A DNA stretch of 64,000 nt from Fretibacter sp964410285 (lineage in GTDB: Bacteria > Pseudomonadota > Alphaproteobacteria > Caulobacterales > Maricaulaceae): contig CAYPFR010000003.1 in NCBI GenBank assembly GCA_964410285.1, forward strand, positions 186,001-250,000, written 5' to 3'. The position numbers and the translations under genes were made by a program. Every line of letters starts with the position of its first letter. Within the stretch, counting starts at the first letter, position 1. Under the pieces are notes generated by a model. It ran no database searches, was not told the origin of the DNA, and saw only the letters and a program-made list of their open reading frames with translations. Positions 44,000 to 52,701 of the stretch are shown here, in pieces.

Positions 44000-44215
44000 T
44001 TTGAAGCGCTCCTGACGATTTATATAAGGATTGCGGCTCGCCTCGCAAGGTTCAGGCCAAGTCTCGATCCTTGCTCCATTTTGCAAATGAAGCGGCAGAA
44101 TATCGCGCAGGGTGAAATCATGAAATGAAATGGGAAGCCCCGTTGATTAGCGCCAGAAAATCTATAGTTTGCGGCCTAATGCATGCGCACAACGTCGCCA
44201 AAGATAGTCTGAATT

Positions 44216-45034
44216 ATGAACACCCAAGCCCCTATAACCGAAAAGCCGGAACAGCTGAAAAAACCCATGCGGGCTTTTGTAAAAAAAACGGGGAAAAAAC
44301 TCGTGCGCAAAATCGCTAAGTTCCAATCCGCACAATCCAAAGTCCCCGATACGCCCAAGATAGATAATTCCCATTTCCCCTACCTCCAGCCGCTTGTTGA
44401 TGACTGGGAGACAATTCGAGACGAAGCCCTAAATGTGCTTCGTTTTCGTGAGGACATACCGGGTTTTCAGGATATTTCGCCGGACCAATACCGTTTGGCG
44501 CAGGGTACGAATTGGAAGACATTTATTATATATGGTTTCGGCCAATTACTAGAAACCAACGCCAAACTTGCGCCTGAAACAGCCCGTCTTCTCAAAGGTA
44601 TTCCCAATTTGCAAACGGCGATGTTTTCAATCCTTGCCCCCGGCTATCATATTCCTGCGCACAAGGGCGTGACAAAAGGAATTCTTCGCAGCCATATCGG
44701 CCTCATTATTCCCAAGGATTTTGAAAAATGCCGCATTCGCGTGGATGACACAGTCACCGCGTGGAAACCCGGCGAGATATTTGTCTTTGACGATACATAT
44801 GAGCATGAAGTCTGGAATGATACAGACGAAGAGCGCGTGATATTACTATTTGATTTTGATAGGCCCATGAAATTTTGGGGACGTTTTTTAAACTCGGCTT
44901 TCCTAAACATCATGAAGTTCACAGCCTTCTATCAAGACCCAAAGAAAAATCTGGCGACGGCTGAGGATAAGCTAGAGGCGGCTATCCGGCGCGCCGACCA
45001 AGCCATGGAGGCGATGAGCGAACCGGCGGCTTAA
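44216..45034 (+). CDS. Aspartyl/asparaginyl beta-hydroxylase family protein
   Basis: A 272-residue 2OG/Fe(II) dioxygenase of the Asp/Asn beta-hydroxylase family. Fe/2OG residues are visible in YHIPAHKGVTKGILRSHIGL and IFVFDDTYEHEVWNDTDEER, followed by VILLFDFDRP with the 2OG-binding Arg. The N-terminus (KKTGKKLVRKIAKFQS) is Lys-rich and the C-terminus is helical. The family includes LpxO, which hydroxylates lipid A, so a lipid or peptide substrate is possible but unproven. The gene precedes acs with a 51-base gap. Confidence 0.9.
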   Translation: MNTQAPITEKPEQLKKPMRAFVKKTGKKLVRKIAKFQSAQSKVPDTPKIDNSHFPYLQPLVDDWETIRDEALNVLRFREDIPGFQDISPDQYRLAQGTNWKTFIIYGFGQLLETNAKLAPETARLLKGIPNLQTAMFSILAPGYHIPAHKGVTKGILRSHIGLIIPKDFEKCRIRVDDTVTAWKPGEIFVFDDTYEHEVWNDTDEERVILLFDFDRPMKFWGRFLNSAFLNIMKFTAFYQDPKKNLATAEDKLEAAIRRADQAMEAMSEPAA

Positions 45035-45085
45035 GCCCCATAAGCGGCGGCGAACGCGACTAGCTATCAAAAAATTGAGGATAAA

Positions 45086-47047
45086 ATGAGCGATTCACAG
45101 ACGCCAAATACCTACCCCGTACCAGCAGAATTTGCAGCCAAAGCCAATCTGTCCCCCGAGGAATATAAATCCCTTTATGCAAGATCTGTCTCTGATCCAG
45201 AAGGTTTCTGGTTTGAAATGGGCCAACGCCTTGACTGGATGAAGCCCTACACAAAAGCGAAAAACGTGTCATGGGATGCGGGCGGTTTTCATACGTCATG
45301 GTATGAGGACGGCGTGCTGAACGTGAGCGCTAATTGCCTAGACCGCCACCTTAAAACGCGCGGGGATAAAACCGCCATAATCTGGGAGGGGGATAGCCCC
45401 AAGGACAGCCTCTCTTTAAGCTACCGCGAACTTCACAAACATGTCTGCCGCTTCGCCAATGTCCTTAAGGCCCAAGGCGTGAAAAAAGGCGACCGTGTCA
45501 CCATTTACATGCCTATGATCATCGAAGCCTCCTTTGCCATGCTTGCCTGCGCGCGCATTGGCGCTGTTCACTCTGTTGTTTTTGGCGGCTTTTCTCCCGA
45601 AGCATTGGCGGGACGGATCATTGATTGCGAAAGCTACCATATCATCACGGCAGACGAAGGGCTGCGCGGCACAAAAAAGGTTCCGCTCAAGGTCAATTGC
45701 GATGCCGCTTGCGAAATTTCAGCCAAAGCAGGAGTCACTGTGACCTCTGTGTTGACCGTGCGCAGAACAGGCACAGTGGTAAAAATGCAGTCAGGGCGTG
45801 ATGTCTGGTTACATGAAGAAATCGCCAAAGTCTCTGATAATTGCCCCCCCGAGCCCATGAAAGCCGAAGACCCGCTCTTTATTCTCTATACCAGTGGCTC
45901 GACGGGTAAACCCAAAGGCGTGCTCCACACAACCGGCGGTTATCTGGTCTGGACCTCGCTGACGCATGAATATGTTTTCGATCTTAAGGAAGAGGACATC
46001 TATTGGTGTTCGGCGGACGTTGGATGGGTGACTGGACATAGTTATATTGTTTATGGCCCGCTGGCGAACGGGGCGACCACGGTGATGTTTGAAGGCGTCC
46101 CGACCTATCCCGATGCCTCGCGTTTCTGGCAGGTCTGCGACAAACATAGTGTGAGTATTTTCTACACCGCCCCAACAGCAATTCGCGCCCTTATGGGGGA
46201 AGGCAAAGCCCCCGTGGAGGCGACCTCGCGCAAGAGCTTGCGCCTGCTTGGCACGGTTGGGGAGCCAATCAACCCTGAGGCTTGGGAGTGGTATTTCCAT
46301 GTTGTCGGAGAGGGCCGCTGCCCGATTGTCGATACATGGTGGCAAACGGAAACGGGCGGCGCGATGATTGTGCCTTTGCCAGGTACAACTCACATGAAAC
46401 CCGGCGCAGGAAGCCATCCTTTCTTTGGCGTGCAGCCCGCTTTGGTTGACGCAAGCGGGACGGAGCTTTCGGGGGAATGCGAAGGCAATCTGATTATCAA
46501 AGAGAGTTGGCCTGGACAAATGCGAACGGTTTACGGCGATCATCAACGGTTTATCGAAACATATTTCACCGCCTATCCGGGCAATTATTTCACAGGTGAT
46601 GGCTGTAAGCGCGATGCGGATGGATTTTACTGGATTACAGGACGGGTAGATGACGTGATAAATGTGTCGGGTCACCGCATGGGAACTGCCGAGGTCGAGA
46701 GCGCCCTTGTCTCCCACCCCAGCGTCGCAGAGGCCGCTGTTGTTGGGTATCCCCACGACATCAAAGGGCAAGGGATTTATGCCTATGTCACCTGTAATGA
46801 AGGTGAGGCCTTGAGCCATGAATTGGAAGCCTCACTTGTTAAGCATGTCCGCCGCGAGATAGGCCCAATTGCAGCCCCCGACCTCATACAGTTCTCCCCT
46901 GCTCTGCCCAAAACTCGTTCGGGTAAAATCATGCGGCGGATATTACGAAAAATTGCGGCCAATGATTTCGGTAATTTGGGCGACACCTCGACCCTTTTGG
47001 ATCCGGCTGTTGTGGATGAGTTGATCGACAACCGAAAAAACAGATAG
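45086..47047 (+). CDS. acs: Acetyl-CoA synthetase
   Basis: A 653-residue AMP-forming acetate:CoA ligase. Signature TSGSTGKPKGVLHTTGGYLV (ATP/AMP binding), WWQTETGGAMIVPLPGT, GDGCKRDADGFYWITGRVDD and the regulated C-terminal Lys in PKTRSGKIMRRILRKIAAND are all present. It activates acetate for the TCA cycle. GAGGA lies seven bases before the ATG. The downstream DUF4112 gene starts eight to eleven bases after the stop. Confidence 0.99.
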   Translation: MSDSQTPNTYPVPAEFAAKANLSPEEYKSLYARSVSDPEGFWFEMGQRLDWMKPYTKAKNVSWDAGGFHTSWYEDGVLNVSANCLDRHLKTRGDKTAIIWEGDSPKDSLSLSYRELHKHVCRFANVLKAQGVKKGDRVTIYMPMIIEASFAMLACARIGAVHSVVFGGFSPEALAGRIIDCESYHIITADEGLRGTKKVPLKVNCDAACEISAKAGVTVTSVLTVRRTGTVVKMQSGRDVWLHEEIAKVSDNCPPEPMKAEDPLFILYTSGSTGKPKGVLHTTGGYLVWTSLTHEYVFDLKEEDIYWCSADVGWVTGHSYIVYGPLANGATTVMFEGVPTYPDASRFWQVCDKHSVSIFYTAPTAIRALMGEGKAPVEATSRKSLRLLGTVGEPINPEAWEWYFHVVGEGRCPIVDTWWQTETGGAMIVPLPGTTHMKPGAGSHPFFGVQPALVDASGTELSGECEGNLIIKESWPGQMRTVYGDHQRFIETYFTAYPGNYFTGDGCKRDADGFYWITGRVDDVINVSGHRMGTAEVESALVSHPSVAEAAVVGYPHDIKGQGIYAYVTCNEGEALSHELEASLVKHVRREIGPIAAPDLIQFSPALPKTRSGKIMRRILRKIAANDFGNLGDTSTLLDPAVVDELIDNRKNR

Positions 47048-47054
47048 GTATAGT

Positions 47055-47501
47055 TTGGTGCCCGAAGACCCCGTGAGAGACAACAATCCCGATCTTATGG
47101 CCGCGCTGCTTGAACCTGAAGCGGCTGTGAAATCAGTAGAATCGCTCGCGCGCCTTATGGACAGCCGGTTTTCCCTTCCTGGCACGGAGATAAAACTCGG
47201 ACTAGATACGCTGATCGGCTTTCTCCCCGGCATTGGAGATACAATCGGGCTGGGGATTTCGGCCTATATCATCTCGCGCGCCGCGCAAATTGGCGTGCCA
47301 AAATCAAAACTCACCGCCATGGGTTTCAATATTTTTATTGACTGGTTGATCGGCCTCGTTCCGGTGATCGGCGATCTGTTTGATTGGGGCTGGAAGGCGA
47401 ATAACCGCAATGCCGCGATCATGCGCGAATATTTTGAATCCCATATGCGCCCCGCCGCTGACCCGATGGGAGCAAATCATTTCGAGCATATCGCGGATTG
47501 A
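47055..47501 (+). CDS. DUF4112 domain protein
   Basis: About 148 residues with the DUF4112 signature: LARLMDSRFSLPGTEIKLGL, DTLIGFLPGIGDTIGLGISA, GFNIFIDWLIGLVPVIGDLF and DWGWKANNRNAAIMREY. Two glycine-rich amphipathic/hydrophobic segments are predicted; it is probably membrane-associated. The function is unknown. The start is TTG 47055 or GTG 47058, the latter more likely; ribosome-binding support is weak (AGGT). It follows acs closely and may be co-transcribed. Confidence 0.85.
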   Translation: MVPEDPVRDNNPDLMAALLEPEAAVKSVESLARLMDSRFSLPGTEIKLGLDTLIGFLPGIGDTIGLGISAYIISRAAQIGVPKSKLTAMGFNIFIDWLIGLVPVIGDLFDWGWKANNRNAAIMREYFESHMRPAADPMGANHFEHIAD

Positions 47502-47532
47502 CTTCCCGCCCGCACTATCCGATACACCGCGA

Positions 47533-47691
47533 GATGGTGCGCTTTAAACAGCGCTAAGAGGGAAGCCGGCGAAAATCCGGCACTATGCCCGTAACTGTAA
47601 GTCGAGCGCGACGGCCCAATGCCACTGGAGAAACTCCGGGAAGGCGGCCCAAGCCTTAATCGACAAGTCAGGAAACCTGCCATCACGCCGT
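47533..47691 (+). promoter_or_regulatory. Cobalamin riboswitch (B12 element)
   Basis: Core features read on the plus strand: GGGAAGCCGGCGAAAATCCG with GGCAC (47570-47583), TGCCCGTAACTGTAA (47586-47600), GCCACTGGAG...CTCCGGGAAGGCGG (47631-47648), and the B12 box AAGTCAGGAAACCTGCC (47665-47681). These match the class consensus. It lies 140 bases before btuB and controls the whole btuBFCD operon, repressing it when adenosylcobalamin is abundant. A hairpin-forming stretch (GTGCCTTTCGGCAGG) lies between it and btuB and may be the expression platform. Confidence 0.95.
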
Positions 47692-47830
47692 TATGCCGAG
47701 GCCGGGACCAGTCAGAGGCATGATGAAAACTCTATTTGAGCGGCAAAACAGTTGACCACCCGTGCCTTTCGGCAGGTCATATACGGCTATGCGCATAAGC
47801 TCGGGTTCTTAGGCGTTCAGGATTAATGTT

Positions 47831-49723
47831 ATGCGTATTCGCTCTTTTCTACTTTGCTCCCTTAGCGGAGCGTCTCTTATGTCAGGCGGGCAGTTCGCCT
47901 GCGCCCAAAACGCCAATTCGGTAGATGATGAAATCATCGTCACAGCCGCTGCCCTGCGCGCAGTATCCGCGAAAGATGTCACCTCTTCCGTTACGGTTAT
48001 TAGTCAAGAAGACCTCGCTATCCGGGGCAGCTCATATATCGCGGACCAACTCCGCGCCGTTCCGGGGGTGGGGGTTTCGCGCTCCGGCGCGCTAGGGGGC
48101 TTAACGCAAATTCGCCTGCGAGGGGCGGAGGCCAATCACACACTTGTGCTGGTGAATGGAATGGAGGTCTCAGACCCCACAACAGGCGAAACCGATTTTG
48201 GGGTCTGGGCCGGCGCGGGATTAGAACGCATTGAAGTTGCACGCGGGGAGCAATCCGTACTTTATGGTTCGGACGCGATTGGCGGCGTTATTTCTTTGAA
48301 AACCGGCGGCGAAGGCCTGTCAGGCGCGGCGGAATATGGTAGTTTTGATACCTTTCGCGGCGATCTTGGTTACTTCGGGCAAAACGGCGCCACCACTTAC
48401 GGCATCACCGCTTCTGCCTTTGAGACAGACGGCGTCGATAGCGCCGGCCAAGGCGGGGAGACTGACGGCTCGGACGCGCTTTCAATTTCCGCCATGGGCG
48501 AACACGAGCTTCAAAACGGTTGGAGCTTTGGCGGCTATGCCAGCTTTCGCAATAGCTCCCAGCAATCAGACCCTGACCTTAATTTTGACGGAGCGCTCGA
48601 CAACGCTGACCGCGAAAACGATGTTGATCAACTCCTTTTAAGTGGCCGTGCTAGTGGGCAAACTGGCACGCTAGACCATATCGCGCGCATCAGCTTTAGC
48701 GATATTCGCACGCGGAATTTCTCGGACGGAGAATTTGCCAATGCTACAACAGGCGAGCGTTTTAAACTCTCCTATAGCCCTTCCGCCAGCTTTCCCGCCG
48801 CAGGCGGCGCGCTCACCCTTTCAGCTATTGCTGAATATGAGGATGAAAATTATGAGCGCGAGGACACAAACACCCTCTTTGGGGATCCCAATCAGTCCCA
48901 GTCTTTTCAGACCTTCGGCCTTGGCGCAGAACTTCGCGCACGCCTTGAAAACCTCGCGCTCAACGCCTCTGTGCGCCGCGATGACAATGATGGCCGGTTT
49001 GAAAATGCGACCACATGGCGCGCGGGCGCAGCCTATAATTTCGGGGCGGGCAGCAAGTTACGCGCGAGTACTGGAAAGGGCGTAAAAAATCCGACATTTA
49101 CCGAATTATTTGGGTTCTTCCCCGGCAGTTTTGTTGGCAATCCTGACCTTGTGCCGGAAAATTCGACGAGCTGGGAAATAGGATTTGACCAAGGCATTGG
49201 ACCGCTCAGTGCCTCGGTCAGCTATTTTGACGCCCAGCTTGAAAATGAAATTTTCACGGCCTTTAATCCCGATTTCACTTCGACCGCTGCCAACCGCAGC
49301 GAAAATAGTAAGCGTTCCGGCATAGAGCTTGGCGCGCGCTTAAAGCTCGCCGAAGGGCTGGATATTCTGGGCGCGGTCTCAAAGATTTCATCAAAGAATG
49401 AAACAGGTGAGGATGAAATCCGCGTGCCAGAATGGACCGCATCACTCGCCTTCAATTGGGCATCCCAACGCCTAGACGGCTTTCGGGTGGGCGGCGCACT
49501 GGATTATGTCGGCGCGCAGGATGACTTTAATTTTGGCACATTCCCCGCCCAAAGAGTAACACTGGACAGCTATATACTGGCCTCCGCGAGCGCAGAATAT
49601 CCGGTCTCTAGCAATTTTTCACTCACTCTTCGGGGCGAGAACCTTTTTGATGAACGGGCCGTGGACGTGCTTGGCTTTAACGGACCGGGTGCTGGTGTCT
49701 TTATTGGCTTTAAACTACGGTAA
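47831..49723 (+). CDS. btuB: TonB-dependent cobalamin receptor BtuB
   Basis: A 630-residue outer-membrane transporter. After a signal peptide ending near FACAQ, DEIIVTAAALRAVSAKDVTS gives a TonB-box-like and plug start; the plug continues DQLRAVPGVGVSRSGALGGL, IRLRGAEANHTLVLVNGMEV and GSDAIGGVISLKTGGEG. The barrel ends GPGAGVFIGFKLR. The cobalamin riboswitch just upstream and the btuFCD genes downstream make vitamin B12 the substrate. It starts at ATG 47831. Confidence 0.95.
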   Translation: MRIRSFLLCSLSGASLMSGGQFACAQNANSVDDEIIVTAAALRAVSAKDVTSSVTVISQEDLAIRGSSYIADQLRAVPGVGVSRSGALGGLTQIRLRGAEANHTLVLVNGMEVSDPTTGETDFGVWAGAGLERIEVARGEQSVLYGSDAIGGVISLKTGGEGLSGAAEYGSFDTFRGDLGYFGQNGATTYGITASAFETDGVDSAGQGGETDGSDALSISAMGEHELQNGWSFGGYASFRNSSQQSDPDLNFDGALDNADRENDVDQLLLSGRASGQTGTLDHIARISFSDIRTRNFSDGEFANATTGERFKLSYSPSASFPAAGGALTLSAIAEYEDENYEREDTNTLFGDPNQSQSFQTFGLGAELRARLENLALNASVRRDDNDGRFENATTWRAGAAYNFGAGSKLRASTGKGVKNPTFTELFGFFPGSFVGNPDLVPENSTSWEIGFDQGIGPLSASVSYFDAQLENEIFTAFNPDFTSTAANRSENSKRSGIELGARLKLAEGLDILGAVSKISSKNETGEDEIRVPEWTASLAFNWASQRLDGFRVGGALDYVGAQDDFNFGTFPAQRVTLDSYILASASAEYPVSSNFSLTLRGENLFDERAVDVLGFNGPGAGVFIGFKLR

Positions 49724-49726
49724 GAT

Positions 49727-50647
49727 ATGAGAGCATTTGGGCTTTGGACATTGATGGCCGTTGGCGCGGGCTTTGGGGGCTGCGTGCCGGCCGCCCCGCT
49801 CTATGGTGGCGCGCCGGCGGCTGTGCTTGATCAAACACAGGCCAGCGCCGCAGCGCCAACACGCATCGTCAGCCTTGATTATTGCGCCGATCAATATGTC
49901 CTGAAATTGGCGGCGCGGGAAAATATTCGGGCCCTCTCCCCAGATGCTGGCAAAGCGTTTTCTTTTATGCGCGAAGCCGCCAAAGGTTTGCCGGTTGTGC
50001 GCGCAAATGCCGAGGATGTAATCTTGCTCAAGCCCGATCTTGTTGTGAGGTCATACGGCGGAGGCGCAGGGGCGCAGGCCTTTTTTGAGCGCGCCGGCAT
50101 AGAGGTACTTAATCTGGGTTGGGCAGGCAATCTTGAGGATATAAACGCCCTAACCCGCCATATGGCGAAGGGCCTCGGCGCGGCGGCAGTAGGAGAGGCT
50201 ATGATCGCGGATATGGACAAAAGACTCGCCGCAATTTTGGACGTCGCCCCCGCAGCAAGCGCTCGCCCCAACGCCCTTTATATGACGCCGTCGGGCGTCA
50301 CTTCCGGCGCGGGATCGATTGTCCATGACATCATAGAAACAGCTGGCTATGAAAATTTTATGCAAAAATCAGGCTGGCACTCTCTCCCGCTTGAGCGCCT
50401 TGCCTATGAGCGGCCCGACGCGGTGATTGCCGCCTTTTTCGATAGCCAATCCTTGCAGACTGGCCAATGGAGCGCCATGCGCCATCCTATCGCCCTTGCC
50501 CAGATAAATGGGCAGTCTACACACCAAATCGCTGGCGCGCTGATGTCGTGTAGCGGCTGGTGGATGGTCGAAGCGGCTGAAAAACTCGCAAAAGCCAATA
50601 TAGCCGATAGAAAAAATCAAAATGCCGTAGAGGCCCCGAATAAATGA
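49727..50647 (+). CDS. btuF: Cobalamin-binding periplasmic lipoprotein BtuF-like
   Basis: A 306-residue class III substrate-binding protein with a lipobox-like signal (MAVGAGFGGCVPAAP; lipidated Cys19). The mature fold starts TRIVSLDYCADQYVLKLAAR, and contains LKPDLVVRSYGGGAGAQAFF, GLGAAAVGEAMIADM and HDIIETAGYENFMQKSGWHS, typical of BtuF/FecB-type binding proteins. It begins three bases after the btuB stop, and its stop overlaps btuC. It captures cobalamin in the periplasm and hands it to BtuCD. Confidence 0.92.
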   Translation: MRAFGLWTLMAVGAGFGGCVPAAPLYGGAPAAVLDQTQASAAAPTRIVSLDYCADQYVLKLAARENIRALSPDAGKAFSFMREAAKGLPVVRANAEDVILLKPDLVVRSYGGGAGAQAFFERAGIEVLNLGWAGNLEDINALTRHMAKGLGAAAVGEAMIADMDKRLAAILDVAPAASARPNALYMTPSGVTSGAGSIVHDIIETAGYENFMQKSGWHSLPLERLAYERPDAVIAAFFDSQSLQTGQWSAMRHPIALAQINGQSTHQIAGALMSCSGWWMVEAAEKLAKANIADRKNQNAVEAPNK

Positions 50648-51660
50648 CGGGCATATCCGTGCATAAACTCACGCTGATTTTAATCACCCTCAGCGCCGCA
50701 GCGATCGTCCTCGCCTGCGGGCTTGGCTCCACGCCCATGCGTATTTCGCGCCTACTCGCCGCGCTCGCCGGACAGGGGCCTGCGGGGGATTCTCTCGTCA
50801 TTTGGCAAATCCGTTTTCCGCGCGCGGCGGCCGCGTATTTAGTCGGTGCAGCCCTTGGCATAAGCGGTGCGGCATTACAGGGATTACTGCGAAACCCGCT
50901 CGCCGAACCCGGTGTTTTAGGGGTATCGGCCTTTGCCTCCCTAGGGGCGACTATTGCAATTTTTTATGGCTTCACCGTGCTTGGTCCCTTTACCTTGCCG
51001 ATTGCCGCCATTTTTGGCGCTCTTTTAGCCACGGCGGTGATCGCCATTGCCGCGATCAGAACAAGCTCTGTTGTGACGCTAATATTAGTCGGCGTCGGGC
51101 TTTCCAGTTTTGCCGGTGCGCTCATGAGCCTTATCCTGAATTTCGCGCCCAATCCCTTTACCCTTTCTGATTTGGTCAATTGGACTTTGGGATCGGTTGC
51201 TAATCGCAGTTTTCATGATATTGGATTTGCCGCGCCTTTCCTGTTAATCGGCTGTGCCATTTTGATGATCTCAAGGCGCGGGCTTTCGGCGCTAACCCTT
51301 GGGGAGGAAGCCGCGAGCGGCATCGGCCTCAACCTTGCACGCCAGCGCCTCTATGTGGTGCTTGGCGCGGGACTTGCGACGGGGGCCGCAGTTTCGCTGG
51401 CTGGCGCGATTGGCTTTGTTGGTATTGTCGCCCCGCATATTGTGCGCCCTTGGGTGGGAAATGATCCAGCGAGATCGCTCTTGCCATCGGCTTTGCTCGC
51501 GGGGCTATTTCTAGTGCTTGCAGATATTGGCGTACGAGTCCTGCCAACCCAAAGCGAGCTTAAGCTTGGCGTTGTCGCCGCATTGATCGGTGCGCCGGCC
51601 TTCATCTGGATTGCGGTCAAGCGGCAAAACGGCCTTAATGGGGGCGGCGCCCATGGCTGA
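50644..51660 (+). CDS. btuC: Cobalamin ABC transporter permease BtuC
   Basis: A 338-residue FecCD-family permease with about ten helices. Conserved blocks: WQIRFPRAAAAYLVGAALGI, SGAALQGLLRNPLAEPGVLG, NWTLGSVANRSF, and AGAIGFVGIVAPHIVRPWVG with the L-loop (cytoplasmic coupling helix). ATGA-type overlap with btuF and an eight-base overlap with btuD (ATGGCTGA) show tight coupling. Confidence 0.96.
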   Translation: MTGISVHKLTLILITLSAAAIVLACGLGSTPMRISRLLAALAGQGPAGDSLVIWQIRFPRAAAAYLVGAALGISGAALQGLLRNPLAEPGVLGVSAFASLGATIAIFYGFTVLGPFTLPIAAIFGALLATAVIAIAAIRTSSVVTLILVGVGLSSFAGALMSLILNFAPNPFTLSDLVNWTLGSVANRSFHDIGFAAPFLLIGCAILMISRRGLSALTLGEEAASGIGLNLARQRLYVVLGAGLATGAAVSLAGAIGFVGIVAPHIVRPWVGNDPARSLLPSALLAGLFLVLADIGVRVLPTQSELKLGVVAALIGAPAFIWIAVKRQNGLNGGGAHG

Positions 51661-52447
51661 GTTGCACGTTCAAAACCTAAGCCTTTCTGCGGGCGGCAAG
51701 CCGCTCGTCAGCGGGGCAAGCTTTACCCTTGCCGGCGGCGAGTTTATCGCCCTGCTCGGGCCAAACGGGGCGGGGAAAACAAGCCTGCTACGCGGGGCGC
51801 TTGGGTTATTCAAACTCACGAGCGGGACGGCCGCACTCGGCAGCGGCGGACGAAACCAACCGCTAGAGACGTATAAAATGGCGCCTGCCGCGCGCGCGCG
51901 GTCTATTGCCTACCTGCCCCAAATTCGGCCCCTTGCCTGGCCAAGCCTTGTCAAAGATATAATTGCCTTGGGCCGGTTTAGCTACGGCGGCCCGCTCGCT
52001 CGCCTAGCGCCCGACGACAATAGGGCCGTGCAGAGCGCGATTGCCCGCTGCGGGCTAGAGGACCTTGCGGACCGGCGCGCCGATACGCTATCAGGCGGTG
52101 AACTTGCCCGCGTGCATATCGCGCGTGCCCTCGCCGCGCAGGCTTCGCTACTGATTGCTGATGAACCCGCAGCGGCGCTGGATCCACGTCATCAGTTTCG
52201 CGTTATGGATTTGCTTAGAGATTACGTGAATGAGGGCGGCGGCGTCATGGCCGTCCTGCATAACATCAGCCTTGCCGCGCGCTATGCGGACCGGATTATC
52301 TTAATGGACGACGGTAAAATCATCGCCGACGGCGCACCGAAAACCATTCTTACCCAACGCCGCCTCGCCGAAATTTATGGGGTGAGCGCCCGAATTCGGG
52401 GTAAAGATATTGCGCTAACGGGCCTGATTGATCACCCGTCCAACTAA
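51653..52447 (+). CDS. btuD: Cobalamin ABC transporter ATPase BtuD
   Basis: A 264-residue ABC ATPase. Walker A LLGPNGAGKTSLLRGALGLF, Q-loop AYLPQIRPLAWP, signature DTLSGGELARVHIARALAAQ, Walker B LLIADEPAAALDPRHQFRVM, and the switch His region VLHNISLAARYAD are all present. I chose ATG 51653 (MAELHVQNLSLS); the longer frame starting at 51590 is inside btuC. It is the last gene of the B12 operon. Confidence 0.96.
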   Translation: MAELHVQNLSLSAGGKPLVSGASFTLAGGEFIALLGPNGAGKTSLLRGALGLFKLTSGTAALGSGGRNQPLETYKMAPAARARSIAYLPQIRPLAWPSLVKDIIALGRFSYGGPLARLAPDDNRAVQSAIARCGLEDLADRRADTLSGGELARVHIARALAAQASLLIADEPAAALDPRHQFRVMDLLRDYVNEGGGVMAVLHNISLAARYADRIILMDDGKIIADGAPKTILTQRRLAEIYGVSARIRGKDIALTGLIDHPSN

Positions 52448-52701
52448 TTAAAACTACCCGCGTCATCCCCGAGCAATTGGCGGAGGCTGGCCCTATGTTG
52501 GTGCGGATTTCCAGTCGATAATCCCTGCCCCCGAAAGCATGCGGCAGGTAAGAATTACCAGCCCGTCCCGTTTTTAGAACAAAGAGGACAAATATTACTC
52601 ATTTTGCAAAACATTTGGCTTGGAAGGTCAAAAATAAAGTCACATTTGCTAAGTAAAATGATAAAAATGGGGGCGTGTAGACCCACCGCGCAAGGAGCGT
52701 T
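52448..52701. other. 254-bp gap upstream of putA
   Basis: No coding frame is convincing here. The distal 130 bases are AT-rich and contain the perfect palindrome TTTTGCAAAA (52602-52611), which could be a regulator site, as putA genes are commonly controlled by an Lrp-type PutR. CAAGGAGC is the putA ribosome-binding site. No terminator was seen after btuD. Confidence 0.4.

Noticed and set aside
45809..46819. 336-codon open frame antisense to acs
   Set aside because: acs is a clear, complete enzyme; the reverse frame has no recognisable domain and reflects GC-rich codon bias.
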